From positions 3,224,001-3,288,000 of the forward strand of contig NZ_JAIEZP010000001.1 of assembly GCF_019679475.1 (NCBI RefSeq): a stretch of DNA of 64,000 nt. The letters are read 5' to 3'. Positions 44,213 to 54,158 of this stretch are shown piece by piece. Made by a program: the position numbers and the translations under genes. A model generated the notes under the pieces. The model was not told the origin of the DNA, ran no database searches, and was given only the letters and a program-made list of their open reading frames with translations. The DNA comes from Hyphomonas sediminis. GTDB lineage: Bacteria > Pseudomonadota > Alphaproteobacteria > Caulobacterales > Hyphomonadaceae. Each line of letters starts with the position of its first letter. The stretch's first letter is position 1.

Positions 44213-45538
44213 ATGGCCAACACACGCATTCTGTCAGGTAAAGCCTTCCTCGGCGGCCTCGCGGCGCTTGCCGTTCTCGCGCTGCAGCCAGCACATGCCC
44301 AGGGCGGCTTACCGCCGGGCGCGGAGAACTGGCCGGCCCAGTGTGAGGCGGGCGACATTGACGCCTGCATCAATCAGGGCATCCGCCTGCTGCAGGGCAT
44401 CGAGACGCCGGTGGACCTTCCAGGCGCGGCGCGGTTTGCGTCAAAGGCCTGCCAGCTCGGCTCGCCCGATGATTGTCAGATTGCCTGGGAACTCTATAGC
44501 GGCGCCCATCCCGATTATGCCGGCGACACCGCCCGGATGGTGACAGTCGGCGCGGTTGCCTGCGACCGGGGACTGAGCACACCTTGCAGCGATGCGGCGC
44601 TGCGCTTGTTCACCGGCGATGGCGTACCGAAGAATGTGGAACTGGCCCTGCCGGTTTACGCCAAGGCCTGTGATCTGCAGGACGCACTGGCCTGCGCCAT
44701 TCTGGCCACGGAATATCTGGATGGGGACCAGGGCACAGAGATCAATGCCGAGCAAGCGGTGATCTATGGCAAGAAAGGCTGCGCGCTGGGGCAGCCCGAT
44801 TCCTGCCGCGTGGTAGAGGCAGCCTATATGCTGCCCGACTATTCGACCTTCGAGCCCAAGGCGGGCCTGGAATATGCCCTCGCCAATTGCACGGACGGCT
44901 CCAAGGAAAGCTGCGTCAACCTGGGCATCGTCTACACTCAGATCGAGGAATATGATCTGGCAGCGGAGAATTTCGACAAGGCCTGCGGGATGAACCATCA
45001 GGACGCTTGCGACAGCTCGAAAATCCTGAAGCAATGGCGCCAAGAGGTCGCCGAGTACGAAGCCTATCTGGCGCGGCTGGCCGAGCAGAAAGCCGCGATC
45101 AATGGCTTGATCGCCTCCAGCGGCCATGACGCCGCCATGAACGCTGCGCTGAACGATTACGGTTCCACGGAGCTGGCGCAATATGTGGCCAGTGCGGCGG
45201 GCAGTTATTCCGGCTTCTCGACCAGCAATCTCTATGTCCTCTCTTACTGGTTCCCCGGTCAGGCAATCGGGGAAGCAGCAAACCGTGAGCTCGCATCGCG
45301 CGGCACGGGCCTGGAAGGCCAGTTCGGGGAAGGCACCAATACGGCGGGCGCCGCCGAAGCGCGATATCGCGCCGCCTATGGCTCCAGCCCGCCGAGCTAT
45401 TCCTCGCCTGCTTCCTCTGCCTCCAGCGCGCCGCCGATGAAAAGCGCAGCGCAGATCAGCGCCGAGACGCGTGACCGTTATCGCTGGGCCCATTGCACCA
45501 TGAGCGGCAGCAATCGCAGCGCGAAAGTTTGCCAATAG
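44213..45538 (+). CDS. Secreted Cys-rich Sel1/Hcp-like repeat protein
   Basis: The 441-residue protein has a signal peptide (LALQPAHAQ) and at least seven helix-pair repeats. Each carries a C-x7-C pair, for example CEAGDIDAC, CQLGSPDDC, CDRGLSTPC, CDLQDALAC, CALGQPDSC, CTDGSKESC and CGMNHQDAC. Disulfides at these positions are characteristic of Helicobacter cysteine-rich (Hcp) proteins, which are periplasmic or secreted. The C-terminal 150 residues are a coiled-coil-like segment followed by a Ser/Pro/Ala-rich stretch. No enzymatic role is established. Confidence 0.8.
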   Translation: MANTRILSGKAFLGGLAALAVLALQPAHAQGGLPPGAENWPAQCEAGDIDACINQGIRLLQGIETPVDLPGAARFASKACQLGSPDDCQIAWELYSGAHPDYAGDTARMVTVGAVACDRGLSTPCSDAALRLFTGDGVPKNVELALPVYAKACDLQDALACAILATEYLDGDQGTEINAEQAVIYGKKGCALGQPDSCRVVEAAYMLPDYSTFEPKAGLEYALANCTDGSKESCVNLGIVYTQIEEYDLAAENFDKACGMNHQDACDSSKILKQWRQEVAEYEAYLARLAEQKAAINGLIASSGHDAAMNAALNDYGSTELAQYVASAAGSYSGFSTSNLYVLSYWFPGQAIGEAANRELASRGTGLEGQFGEGTNTAGAAEARYRAAYGSSPPSYSSPASSASSAPPMKSAAQISAETRDRYRWAHCTMSGSNRSAKVCQ

Positions 45539-45613
45539 GCGGTTCCACGCCCGCGTGACAGGGGCCGGGGATCAGGTCAGGATAACGTCCTGAATTGATC
45601 CGCGGACCCTGCC

Positions 45614-46234
45614 ATGCACCCATCGCCCCGATTTCGTGAAACCGATCCGGCGCTCCTGCTGGAGCGGATTTCGGCCCACCCGTTTGCGCTGGTGAGTGTG
45701 AACGGGCCGGGGGCGCCGCTGGCGGCGCATACGCCGGTGATCGCGGAAATAGACGAGCACGGGCCGCGCCTGCGATTTCACCTGTCTGCGGCAAACCCGG
45801 TGACCCGCGCCCTGCTCGACGGCGCGCCGGCGCTGATCGTGTTCACCGGGCCGCATGCCTATATCTCGCCAGACTGGTATGGCGACGTGCCCGATCAGGT
45901 GGGCACCTGGAATTACCTTTCGGTAGAGGCGGCAGGCGAGGCGATCCCCTTTGACCGGGAAGACGCAGCGGCCTTTCTGGACGACCTTTCCGCCGTATTC
46001 GAAGCCACCCTTCTGCCCAAACCGCCCTGGACGCGCAGCAAGATGAACCCCGCCGCCTTTGAAGCGCTGCTGAACGGCATCCGCGCCTTCGAGATGCGCC
46101 CGCAAAGGCTGGAGGGCATCACCAAGCTCAGCCAGAACAAGAACGCAACCATGCGCGCGGGCGTGATCAAGGCGCTGGACGCCCAGCCCGAAAGCGCCGG
46201 AATTGCCACTGCGATGCGGGCGCTGGAAGAATAG
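45614..46234 (+). CDS. paiB: PaiB-family FMN-binding protein
   Basis: The 206-residue protein follows the PaiB split-barrel family: FALVSVNGPGAPLAAHTPVI near the N-terminus, FTGPHAYISPDWYG (about 76-89), VGTWNYLSVEAAG and the C-terminal EGITKLSQNK. PaiB proteins bind flavin and are described as negative regulators of sporulation and proteases in Bacillus; their role in Proteobacteria is likely detoxification or redox sensing. It lies 75 bases after the Sel1 protein and 58 before the FAD dehydrogenase. Confidence 0.9.
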   Translation: MHPSPRFRETDPALLLERISAHPFALVSVNGPGAPLAAHTPVIAEIDEHGPRLRFHLSAANPVTRALLDGAPALIVFTGPHAYISPDWYGDVPDQVGTWNYLSVEAAGEAIPFDREDAAAFLDDLSAVFEATLLPKPPWTRSKMNPAAFEALLNGIRAFEMRPQRLEGITKLSQNKNATMRAGVIKALDAQPESAGIATAMRALEE

Positions 46235-46292
46235 CAGAGGGGCCTCCTTCTGCGGGATGGCGGGGCCGGATCAGGCGGAGTAAACTGGCGCC

Positions 46293-47705
46293 ATGACACA
46301 GACATTGCCCCCCGCTTTCCTTGCCGCCGTCAAAGACCTGCTTGGCCCGAAAGGCTGGAGCGAAGACCCGGAAAAGCGCGACGCAGCATCAACGCCCTGG
46401 CGGGGCACCTACAAAGGCGAAACGCCGCTGATCGTGCGGCCGGCCTCAACGGCGGAAGCCGCCGCGCTGGTGAAACTCTGCGCGCAGCATGGCGTGGCGA
46501 TGACCCCGCAGGGCGGCAATACCGGCCTGATCGATGGCGGCACGCCGCATGGCGAGGTTTGCGTTTCGATGACGCGGATGAATGCCCTGCGCGAGGTGGA
46601 CCCGTTCAACAATTCGATGACGATTGAGGCGGGCGCCACACTGGTAACCGCGCAGCAGGCCGCCGAGGATGCCAGCCGTCTGTTCCCGCTCTCGCTTGGC
46701 TCTGAAGGCACAGCCACCATCGGGGGCCTCATCTCGACCAATGCCGGCGGCGTTGCCGTGCTGCGTTATGGCATGATGCGCGACCTGATCCTTGGCCTGG
46801 AAGTGGTGTTGCCCTCCGGCGAAGTGTGGGACGGTCTGTCCGGCCTTCGGAAGAACAATACCGGATACGACCTGAAACACCTTTTCGCCGGGGCCGAAGG
46901 CACGCTGGGCCTCATCACGGCGGCAACGCTGAAACTCTTTCCGCAGGTGGAAAGCGCGAGCGCCTGGGTGATCTGTTCGACTACGGATGATGTGGTGAAA
47001 CTGCTGGCGCTGGTGCGCGGGCGGGTGGGCGACTCGGTGACGAGTTTCGAGATCATCCCCGGCAATGCCGTGGACATGGTGGTGGCCGATATTCCCACCG
47101 CGCGCGATCCGATGCCCTCGAACGCGCCCTGGCGCGTGCTGATGGATATTTCGCAGACGGACGGCGCCTATGCGCGCAGCCTTCTGGAAGGCGCGCTGGA
47201 AGCGGCGATGGAAGAGGGCCTGATACAGGACGCCGTGATTGCCGAAAGCGAAACGCAGGCCAAAGCCTTCTGGCATATCCGCGAGACGATCCCGCTGTCC
47301 AAGCGCGCCTATGGCACCGCGCTGAACCAGGACATTGCCGTGCCGGTGAGCCGCATTCCCGCCTTCATCGAGGCCTGCAATGCGGCGGTGCGCGGCGTTC
47401 TGCCAACGGCGGATTTCGTGATCTTCGGCCATGTGGGCGATGGCAATTTGCACTATTCGGTGGTGGAAGCCGCCGGGGCGGACGCGCCACTTCTGAAAGC
47501 GAAGGAAGCGGCCGTGACGCGCGTGATCTTTGACACCGTGATGGCCTATGGCGGCTCCATCTCTGCCGAGCATGGCGTGGGCCGCCTGAAGCGCGACGAA
47601 CTCGCCCGCCTGCGCCCGCCCGCCGCGACGGACGCCATGCGCGCCATCAAGCGGGCGCTGGACCCACAGGGCATCATGAACCCAGGCCGGGTTGTGACTG
47701 TCTGA
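46293..47705 (+). CDS. FAD-binding 2-hydroxyacid dehydrogenase (GlcD/D2HGDH-like)
   Basis: The 470-residue flavoenzyme of the VAO/PCMH family has the FAD-pyrophosphate loop TPQGGNTGLIDGGTP and LSLGSEGTATIGGLISTNAGG. The C-terminal substrate half shows GHVGDGNLHYSV and SAEHGVGRLKRDEL, which carry the metal-ligand histidines and acid typical of D-2-hydroxyglutarate and D-lactate dehydrogenases. No Fe-S subunit (GlcF) is adjacent, favouring a D2HGDH/DLD-type enzyme passing electrons to ETF or quinone. Confidence 0.9.
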   Translation: MTQTLPPAFLAAVKDLLGPKGWSEDPEKRDAASTPWRGTYKGETPLIVRPASTAEAAALVKLCAQHGVAMTPQGGNTGLIDGGTPHGEVCVSMTRMNALREVDPFNNSMTIEAGATLVTAQQAAEDASRLFPLSLGSEGTATIGGLISTNAGGVAVLRYGMMRDLILGLEVVLPSGEVWDGLSGLRKNNTGYDLKHLFAGAEGTLGLITAATLKLFPQVESASAWVICSTTDDVVKLLALVRGRVGDSVTSFEIIPGNAVDMVVADIPTARDPMPSNAPWRVLMDISQTDGAYARSLLEGALEAAMEEGLIQDAVIAESETQAKAFWHIRETIPLSKRAYGTALNQDIAVPVSRIPAFIEACNAAVRGVLPTADFVIFGHVGDGNLHYSVVEAAGADAPLLKAKEAAVTRVIFDTVMAYGGSISAEHGVGRLKRDELARLRPPAATDAMRAIKRALDPQGIMNPGRVVTV

Positions 47706-47801
47706 CACCCTGCCCGGCCCGGCGAATCAGCCTCATATTAACCCCTCGCTAACCTTACTTCCTGAAACGCTATCCAGCCGCAGAACGCGATGGGGACATG
47801 A

Positions 47802-49181
47802 ATGGTCTGGTATACCGACCTCCGGAACCGGAGATTGTTTTCCGAAGCTGAAAGCGATTGGACCTCGCGCCGCCTGCTGGAACTGCGTGCGCAGCTTGCT
47901 TCGCCCGCGCCGCGCGGCGTGCCCCGCCGGACAAAAGATTCCAGCCTCATCATCGGCACCTGGAACATACGGGATTTCGACAATAACAAGTTCCGCCACG
48001 GCCCCCGCCGCCGCGAAAGCCTGCATTACATTGCCGAGATACTCTCCGCCTTCGATGTGTGCGCCATTCAGGAGGTCAACGAAGATCTCGGGCCTCTGAA
48101 GGATGTGATCCGCCTTATGGGACCTGGCTGGGATTTCATCACCACCGATGTGACCACCGGCGCCAGCGGCAACCGCGAACGGATGTGTTTCGTGTATGAC
48201 AGCCGGAAGGTCCGCTTCCGGAATATCGTCGGCGAAATCGTCCTGCCAAAACACGCCCTGTTGCCCGGCGAGCAGCAATTTGCGCGCACGCCCTTCATGG
48301 TTAGCTTCCAGGCAGGCTGGTTCAAATTTTCGCTGTGCACGGTACACATTTATTTCGGTGAAGTGGCGAAGGGAAGCGAGGGCTATGCCCGCCGCGTTTC
48401 CGAGATCGAATACATCGCCAAGGAAATGGCCAGCCGCGCCGAGCGGGAGAACGAGAATTATATCCTGCTGGGCGATTTCAACATAAAAAACCCGATGGAC
48501 GAGACGATGGGCGCGCTGACCAAGGCGGGGTTCCAGCTGCCGCCGGAGCAGTATCCATCAAACCTTCTGGGGACGCACTATTACGACCAGATTTCCTTCC
48601 GCACCCGCAAGAACGAACTGACATTCCTGTCTTCCGGTGCGTTCGACTGGAACCAGTCAATCTATCGCCCCGATCATTACGAACATTATGCGCCCATCTT
48701 ACCGGCACGCCACCGCGACCTGAAGCCGGATGGCGCCCCGCGCGACGCCGGCAAGGACAAGGATTACTATTCCAAGCGCTGGCTGACCTGGCAGATATCC
48801 GACCATTTGCCGCTCTGGGTGGAGCTGGCGATCGACTTCTCGGACGCACACCTCCTCAAGAATGTAAAACCGGAATTCGAAGCGGATAACGCACCGGCAC
48901 AGGTGGAGATGACGGAGGAGGAAACGCCCGTGGAGGCGCCGCCCGTTCCGGCAGAGCCCGTCCGCCCCCTGAAGAAAAAACGCAGGGCACCAAAGGTGGC
49001 CGCCCCCGAGAAGCAAGGCACGCTGGCGCCGACACCGAGGCTGAGTTTTGCCGAAGGCTGGCGCATCTTCTGGTGGGTTGCCGGTGGCGGCGCCGACAGG
49101 TTGCGCAAGGCAAAGGCCGAAGCCAAGAAGGGCGGAAAGGCCCGCAAAGCAAGCAAGAGCGTTGCAAAGAAAGAGGGTTGA
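47802..49181 (+). CDS. Endonuclease/exonuclease/phosphatase-family protein with basic C-terminal tail
   Basis: The 459-residue protein has an EEP core (residues about 45-345) with catalytic segments GTWNIRDFDN, AIQEVNED (Glu), TVHIYFG (His), LLGDFNIKN (Asp-Asn) and SDHLPLW (Asp-His). No signal peptide is visible. About 110 further residues form a Glu/Pro/Ala linker followed by a Lys/Arg-rich end (KAKAEAKKGGKARKASKS). The tail suggests nucleic-acid or acidic-surface binding. Whether it is a nuclease or a phosphodiesterase is not determined. It is preceded by GGGGAC and stands alone. Confidence 0.82.
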   Translation: MVWYTDLRNRRLFSEAESDWTSRRLLELRAQLASPAPRGVPRRTKDSSLIIGTWNIRDFDNNKFRHGPRRRESLHYIAEILSAFDVCAIQEVNEDLGPLKDVIRLMGPGWDFITTDVTTGASGNRERMCFVYDSRKVRFRNIVGEIVLPKHALLPGEQQFARTPFMVSFQAGWFKFSLCTVHIYFGEVAKGSEGYARRVSEIEYIAKEMASRAERENENYILLGDFNIKNPMDETMGALTKAGFQLPPEQYPSNLLGTHYYDQISFRTRKNELTFLSSGAFDWNQSIYRPDHYEHYAPILPARHRDLKPDGAPRDAGKDKDYYSKRWLTWQISDHLPLWVELAIDFSDAHLLKNVKPEFEADNAPAQVEMTEEETPVEAPPVPAEPVRPLKKKRRAPKVAAPEKQGTLAPTPRLSFAEGWRIFWWVAGGGADRLRKAKAEAKKGGKARKASKSVAKKEG

Positions 49182-49248
49182 CCCCCGCTTGCGCGGCGCC
49201 GCCGCAAAGCTAGTGTGGGTGCGCATATCCAACTAGAGACCGCCATCC

Positions 49249-49581
49249 ATGAAGCTGATCGCCGCCCTGATCCTGCCTGTTTCCCTCTCGCTGGCCGCCT
49301 GCGCCGCGCCGATGCCTGGAACGCCGATGGTGGGCGGACCTTGCAGCTACGCCTTCATGACGACCATTGCGACGGTCAGCCGCGTGCTGGATGAAGACAT
49401 CGAACTGGTCGATGCGGAAGGCCTTACCTTCTACAAGCCGCTGGATGAGTTTGATCCGGTCCCGGAGGTTGGTGCGCGGTTTGAAGTGGCCAAGCGCTAT
49501 ATCACGCAGGGCAGCTGCACGCCCTACGGTTTCGAAATCACGAGGCCCGCACCGGAAGAAACTTCAGAGAGCGGCGAGTAA
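49249..49581 (+). CDS. Small lipoprotein of unknown function
   Basis: The 110-residue protein has a lipoprotein signal (LSLAACAAP, Cys near 19) followed by a short beta-rich domain with two cysteines (GGPCSYAF and QGSCTPYGF), possibly a disulfide. I recognise no family. Its last 18 bases overlap the end of the convergent serine hydrolase gene. Confidence 0.65.
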   Translation: MKLIAALILPVSLSLAACAAPMPGTPMVGGPCSYAFMTTIATVSRVLDEDIELVDAEGLTFYKPLDEFDPVPEVGARFEVAKRYITQGSCTPYGFEITRPAPEETSESGE

Positions 49582-50805
49582 GCCCTCCGCCGCCGCCCAG
49601 AGCGGAGCGGTTGCCTCCACCATCACCGGATGACGCGGCGCGCGGGCCGTGCCCGCTTGGGACGTGCCCGTAACAGCAAAAGCGATTTCGGCGTCGAGCG
49701 CAGGCGCGTGGAAGGCGCCGGAATAAAGTCCGTAGGCTTCGCCATGATGGCCGATGAGCGTGACGCCGGGAATGGGCGAGGCGGCCGCTTCATGCACCTG
49801 CGCGCCCGCTGCGAACGTCTCGAAATAACCTGCTTCATCATCGCCATTGGGCCAGGCCGCATCATGGCGCCAGAGAGGCGTTGCCAAAGCGGGGACCGCT
49901 GCGGCTGCGCGAGCGAGCGCAGCCATGTCCAGAAGGCTCGCCCGCAGGCCGCCCTGCGGGCTGAACAGCGTACCATTGGTACCGGTTTTATAGTCAGCGA
50001 GCGAATAGCCATCCTCGATAAGCACAGCTGGCTTCAAGGCGGTCAGCGCGCCGGGCCCATCCACTTCCACCTGCCATCCTTCCTCCGCCGCGCGGCTGTA
50101 AAGTGTCGCGCCAAGGCTGCGCTGTGCCAGCGAAACGCCTGACCAGTTGAAGCCAGCGTCAAGGCCAAGGGGGCCAAGCACCTCGCGCGCAGCCAGACGA
50201 TCAAACCGAACGCCGGTCTGCACCTCAAGAACATGTGCGGCGAGGCCATAGCCGAAATTGGCATAGCGGAAGCCTTTGCCAGGCACCCCCCAATCGGGCG
50301 TGCGCCACATGCCTTGCGTGAACAGGTCTTCCGTGCGGCCCGGCAGGGCGCGCCAGTAAACGTCCGGGTCTTCCAGCCCGGCTGTATGGCTGAGCAGGTG
50401 ATTGAGCGTGATGGCCGCATCCGGGAAATGCGGATTGATGAGCGCCGGGGAAAACATAGATCGAATGTCTGCATCCGGATCGATCCCCCCGGCGGCGGCA
50501 AGACGATGGACGGTGAGGGCCACCGCTAGCTTTGAGACAGACGCAATCCGCATCGCCGTGTCAGGCGTGAAGGAAACAGCGCCTGCCTCGCCGCCGGCGC
50601 CCTGCGCGCGGCCTTCGGCATGCGCGAATATGATCTCTCCATGCTGGCGCACCACGAGCCCTGCGGCGGGCACGATGGCGGAAAGAACGAGATCCTCAAT
50701 CCGGCGGCGCGCAGATGACGCGGGAATATGCAAGGCGCCCCGATGGGCGCAGGCAGCAAGCGCGAGGCCGGAAAGGCCAGTGAGAACGGAGCGGCGGTTG
50801 ATCAT
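49564..50805 (-). CDS. Serine hydrolase, beta-lactamase/esterase family (second copy)
   Basis: The 413-residue hydrolase has the active-site SVSK (Ser near 91) and YANFGY (Tyr near 180). Its N-terminus, NRRSVLTGLSGLALAAC, is both Arg-Arg containing and lipoprotein-like, so it may use the Tat pathway before lipidation. It differs from the 11 kb hydrolase beyond the core motifs. It sits at the end of a minus-strand run mutL-HAD-hydrolase with gaps of 5 and 9 bases. Confidence 0.85.
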   Translation of the reverse strand: MINRRSVLTGLSGLALAACAHRGALHIPASSARRRIEDLVLSAIVPAAGLVVRQHGEIIFAHAEGRAQGAGGEAGAVSFTPDTAMRIASVSKLAVALTVHRLAAAGGIDPDADIRSMFSPALINPHFPDAAITLNHLLSHTAGLEDPDVYWRALPGRTEDLFTQGMWRTPDWGVPGKGFRYANFGYGLAAHVLEVQTGVRFDRLAAREVLGPLGLDAGFNWSGVSLAQRSLGATLYSRAAEEGWQVEVDGPGALTALKPAVLIEDGYSLADYKTGTNGTLFSPQGGLRASLLDMAALARAAAAVPALATPLWRHDAAWPNGDDEAGYFETFAAGAQVHEAAASPIPGVTLIGHHGEAYGLYSGAFHAPALDAEIAFAVTGTSQAGTARAPRHPVMVEATAPLWAAAEGLLAAL

Positions 50806-50814
50806 GCTGGCAAG

Positions 50815-51483
50815 CTAGCGCCCGCGCAGCGCGGTGGCAATTTCGGCATGCGTGGCATAGACCGCATGTGCCCCCGCATCGGTGAGACGCGCGGCAAGCT
50901 CCGCATCGGCATGGCCACCACCGGTAAAGCCCCAGGCGGTCATTCCGGCCGCGCGCGCCGCTGTCACGCCATTGACGCTATCTTCAATCACAAGGCAGCC
51001 TTCCGGCGCCGCCGAAAGTTTCTCCGCTGTCAGAAGGAAAAGATCAGGCGCGGGTTTGCCATGCGTCACGAGATCCGACGAATAGATATGCGGCATGAAG
51101 AGATCGTGGAGGCCGGTAATTTCCAGCTTGCGGACGAGCTTTGCGGCTTCGGAGGATGAGGCGACGGCAAGCGGCCCGCCAAATGCGGCGACTGCGTCGG
51201 CAACGCCTTCAATAGCGGTCAGCTCCGCTTCATAGCGCGCCCAGTTGTTTGCCTGCAATTGCTGCCCGAAGCCTTCCGGAAGCATCACGCCAAGGCGCGC
51301 CGCATCCGCAGCCAGGGCTGCGTAAAAGTCCCGGTTATGCAGGCCAACGAAGCGGGAGACGAAGGCTTCGAACCCGTAATCCAGGCCCCAGCTGCGCAGC
51401 AGATCTCGCTCGGCCTGAATGGCAATCGCTTCGGAATCGACCAGCACACCATCGCAATCGAAAATCAGGGCGCTGAATTCCAT
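50815..51483 (-). CDS. HAD-superfamily phosphatase (beta-phosphoglucomutase-like subfamily)
   Basis: The 222-residue HAD has motif I FDCDGVLVDSE (Asp9, Asp11), motif II AVASSSEAAK, motif III HGKPAPDLFLL and motif IV CLVIEDSVNGV. A helical cap lies between residues 15 and 85. It probably dephosphorylates a sugar phosphate or a similar small molecule. It starts 5 bases after the mutL stop and is likely co-transcribed, with no functional link to repair. Confidence 0.88.
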   Translation of the reverse strand: MEFSALIFDCDGVLVDSEAIAIQAERDLLRSWGLDYGFEAFVSRFVGLHNRDFYAALAADAARLGVMLPEGFGQQLQANNWARYEAELTAIEGVADAVAAFGGPLAVASSSEAAKLVRKLEITGLHDLFMPHIYSSDLVTHGKPAPDLFLLTAEKLSAAPEGCLVIEDSVNGVTAARAAGMTAWGFTGGGHADAELAARLTDAGAHAVYATHAEIATALRGR

Positions 51484-51488
51484 TCGTC

Positions 51489-53393
51489 CTATCCTCTGCG
51501 GCCGAACAGGCGCTCAATGTCTGCCAGCTTCAGTTCTACATAGGTGGGCCGGCCGTGATTGCACTGGCCGGAATGAGGCGTTGCCTCCATCTGGCGCAGC
51601 AGGGCGTTCATCTCGTCTGCCGCGAGGCGGCGCCCGGCGCGGATGGAGGACCGGCAAGCCATGTTGCCCATCACTTCCTCAAACCGTTCAGACAGGGTGA
51701 GCCCGGCCTCATACTCAGCAAAGTCGTCCGCCAGATCGCGGATGAGGCCGGCGGCATCCATCTCGCCAAAGAGCGCGGGCGTTGCGCGTACGGCGACTGC
51801 GCCGGGGCCAAAGGGTTCGATCTCGAGGCCCAAGGCCGCGAGTTCCTCGGCGCGGGCAGTGACGCGATCGGCTTCGTCTTCTGACAGCTCAACGATATCC
51901 GGGATCAGCAGAGCCTGACGGCGCACACCGCCTTCGGCCATCTGCCGCTTCATCGCCTCATAGACGAGGCGCTCATGCGCAGCATGCTGGTCAACGATGA
52001 CGATACCGTCCGCCGTTTGAGCAATGATATAGGTTTCATGAACCTGCGCGCGGGCCGCGCCGAGCGGATACTCCGCCAGCGCGCCGGGCGCGGGGAGCGG
52101 GGCGTTCACCACTTGCGCGGCGGGCGCTGCTTCCGGGGCGCCAGGCTCCGGCACAAAGACGCGCGGCGCGTAAGGCGCATCCGCTGCGTCTTCCTCGACA
52201 TGGCGCGGCGCATAGGATTGCGGCGGCATCACCGGGCGCTGGACATAGCCGCCCGTCTGCGGCGCCTGCCAGAGGAAGCCCGCCTGCGGCTCGGGCTCGG
52301 CGCGCGCCTTGCCGAGTGCGTAACCGGCAACGGTTGTGGAGGCGCGGTGACCGGCAGCGGCCAGCGCATGGCGTAGCGCCGAAACCATAAGCCCGCGCAC
52401 GCCGCCCGCATCGCGGAAGCGCACTTCGGTCTTGGCCGGGTGGACGTTCACGTCCACGCCTTCCGGATCGAGATCGACAAACAGGGCCACCATCGGATGG
52501 CGATCCCGCGCCAGGAAATCCTGATAGGCGGCGCGGACAACGCCCGTCAGCATCCGGTCTTTCACCGGGCGGCCATTGACGAACAGGAACTGCATCTGCG
52601 CATTGCCGCGATTGAGCGTGGGCAAGCCGGCAAAACCGGATAGGCGGACGCCCTCGCGGGTTGCGTCGACCGAGACGGCATTGTCCGAAAACTCCCGGCC
52701 CATGATCGCGCCGAGGCGTTTCAGCCGGCCCGCATCGCCTGCCGCTTCGCCGCCATAGCGGAAGAGGTTGCGGCCATTGCTTTCAAGGGTGAAGCCGATT
52801 TCGGGATTGGCCATGGCGAGCCGCTTGACGGCATCGGTGACGGCCATCGTCTCGGCGCGCTCGCCGCGCATGAATTTGAGACGCGCAGGCGTTGCGTGGA
52901 ATAGATCGTTCACGTCGATGCGCGTGCCGGTCGCGCTGCGGCCTGTGAAGGCGGCGGGACGGGGACCATCCAGGCGGCCAGCCTCGGAGAAGATCTCGGC
53001 CGCCTCTTCACCGGCGGCGCGCGAGACGATGCGCATGCGGCTGACCGAGGCGATGGAGGGCAACGCCTCGCCCCGAAATCCCATGGTGAAGATGTTGAGC
53101 AGGTCCACCCGGCCTTCGGTATCGGGCGCGAGCTTGGAGGTGGCGTGACGCTCCAGGGCAATCAGCAGATCGCCGGCGGAGAGGCCGCAGCCATCATCCT
53201 CGATGGTGATGCGCTTCAGGCCGCCTTCCTCAATCGAGATGGCGATATTGCGCGCGCCGGCATCAAGGGAGTTTTCCACAAGCTCCTTCACGGCAGCAGC
53301 AGGACGCTCGACAACCTCACCAGCTGCGATGCGGTTGACCACATCGGCAGGGAGTTTGCGGATCGTCGGGCGGGGATAAGCAGAATCAGCCAT
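51489..53393 (-). CDS. mutL: DNA mismatch repair protein MutL (endonuclease type)
   Basis: This 634-residue MutL has a GHKL ATPase N-terminus: [15 protein letters not shown] and [18 protein letters not shown]. The linker at 346-440 is Pro/Ala-rich. The C-terminal domain carries the endonuclease motif [12 protein letters not shown] (468-479) with ACRSSIRAG and [19 protein letters not shown], the metal-site parts of nicking MutL proteins. Such MutL replaces the MutH strand nick used in E. coli. The HAD and hydrolase genes follow closely on the same strand. Confidence 0.97.
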   Translation of the reverse strand: MADSAYPRPTIRKLPADVVNRIAAGEVVERPAAAVKELVENSLDAGARNIAISIEEGGLKRITIEDDGCGLSAGDLLIALERHATSKLAPDTEGRVDLLNIFTMGFRGEALPSIASVSRMRIVSRAAGEEAAEIFSEAGRLDGPRPAAFTGRSATGTRIDVNDLFHATPARLKFMRGERAETMAVTDAVKRLAMANPEIGFTLESNGRNLFRYGGEAAGDAGRLKRLGAIMGREFSDNAVSVDATREGVRLSGFAGLPTLNRGNAQMQFLFVNGRPVKDRMLTGVVRAAYQDFLARDRHPMVALFVDLDPEGVDVNVHPAKTEVRFRDAGGVRGLMVSALRHALAAAGHRASTTVAGYALGKARAEPEPQAGFLWQAPQTGGYVQRPVMPPQSYAPRHVEEDAADAPYAPRVFVPEPGAPEAAPAAQVVNAPLPAPGALAEYPLGAARAQVHETYIIAQTADGIVIVDQHAAHERLVYEAMKRQMAEGGVRRQALLIPDIVELSEDEADRVTARAEELAALGLEIEPFGPGAVAVRATPALFGEMDAAGLIRDLADDFAEYEAGLTLSERFEEVMGNMACRSSIRAGRRLAADEMNALLRQMEATPHSGQCNHGRPTYVELKLADIERLFGRRG

Positions 53394-53599
53394 GGGCCGG
53401 AAAGACTAGCTGATCGGGAGAGCGCTGTCCTCAATTGCGCTGCGCCCCGCCCGCCTGATTTGACGGCCCGGCTCAGCGCCTTGATTGTGCGAGCTTTCCT
53501 GCAAACTGCTGGCTGCGACAGGCTGGCGGTTGAGTTTGCCCCGCAGGAAGGCAAATATGTCCGTGCATTTATCCCGCCAGATACAAGGTATTGAAACCG

Positions 53600-54154
53600 A
53601 TGCGCTTTTCCGCTGCCGCCTCGATCGCCCTGATTGCCGCCCTCGCCCTTGCTGCCTGCGGCGGCTCCGGACCTGCGCCGGAAGCGCCTGCCGAACCGGC
53701 CGCCTCCACCACCCCGGCAACCACGGCGGCGCCTGCCACACCAGCCGTCGCGCCGGGCGAGCCGAGCCCGGAATTCGCCAACCTGCCCGCCCCTTACAAC
53801 ACCGCCAATTACGCGGTCGGCGCGCGGACCTGGAAACTCTGCCAATCCTGCCACCTCACCCAGGAAGGGGCGGGGAACCTTGTTGGCCCGAACCTGCATG
53901 GCATCTTTGGCCGGCAGGTCGCTGCGGCGCCTGACTTTGCCTATTCGCCGGCCCTGGCCGCCGAGAGCTTCATCTGGACTCCGGAACAGCTCGACCACTG
54001 GCTGCAGAACCCGCGTACCTTTGTGCCGGGTAACCGGATGAGCTTTGCCGGCGTCCGCAAGGAAAGCGACCGTCTGGGCGTGATCGCCTATCTGATGATC
54101 GAGACCGGCTACCAGCCCGAGACTGCCCCGGCAGAAGAAACCGCTCCGGAATAA
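53600..54154 (+). CDS. Membrane-anchored class I c-type cytochrome
   Basis: The 184-residue protein has a signal or lipoprotein N-terminus (ALALAACGGSG) and a Pro/Ala/Thr linker (24-60). The cytochrome c domain has the heme site CQSCH (81-85), the motif GPNLHGIFGR and the likely axial Met147 in GNRMSFAG. It resembles alphaproteobacterial CycM-like electron carriers to terminal oxidases. An upstream in-frame TTG would add only three residues. It converges with an outer-membrane protein gene. Confidence 0.9.
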   Translation: MRFSAAASIALIAALALAACGGSGPAPEAPAEPAASTTPATTAAPATPAVAPGEPSPEFANLPAPYNTANYAVGARTWKLCQSCHLTQEGAGNLVGPNLHGIFGRQVAAAPDFAYSPALAAESFIWTPEQLDHWLQNPRTFVPGNRMSFAGVRKESDRLGVIAYLMIETGYQPETAPAEETAPE

Positions 54155-54158
54155 GCGC

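Noticed and set aside
46446-47708. 420-codon minus-strand frame opposite the FAD 2-hydroxyacid dehydrogenase
   Set aside because: The plus-strand protein carries all family motifs; the antisense product is His/Arg/Gly-rich noise.
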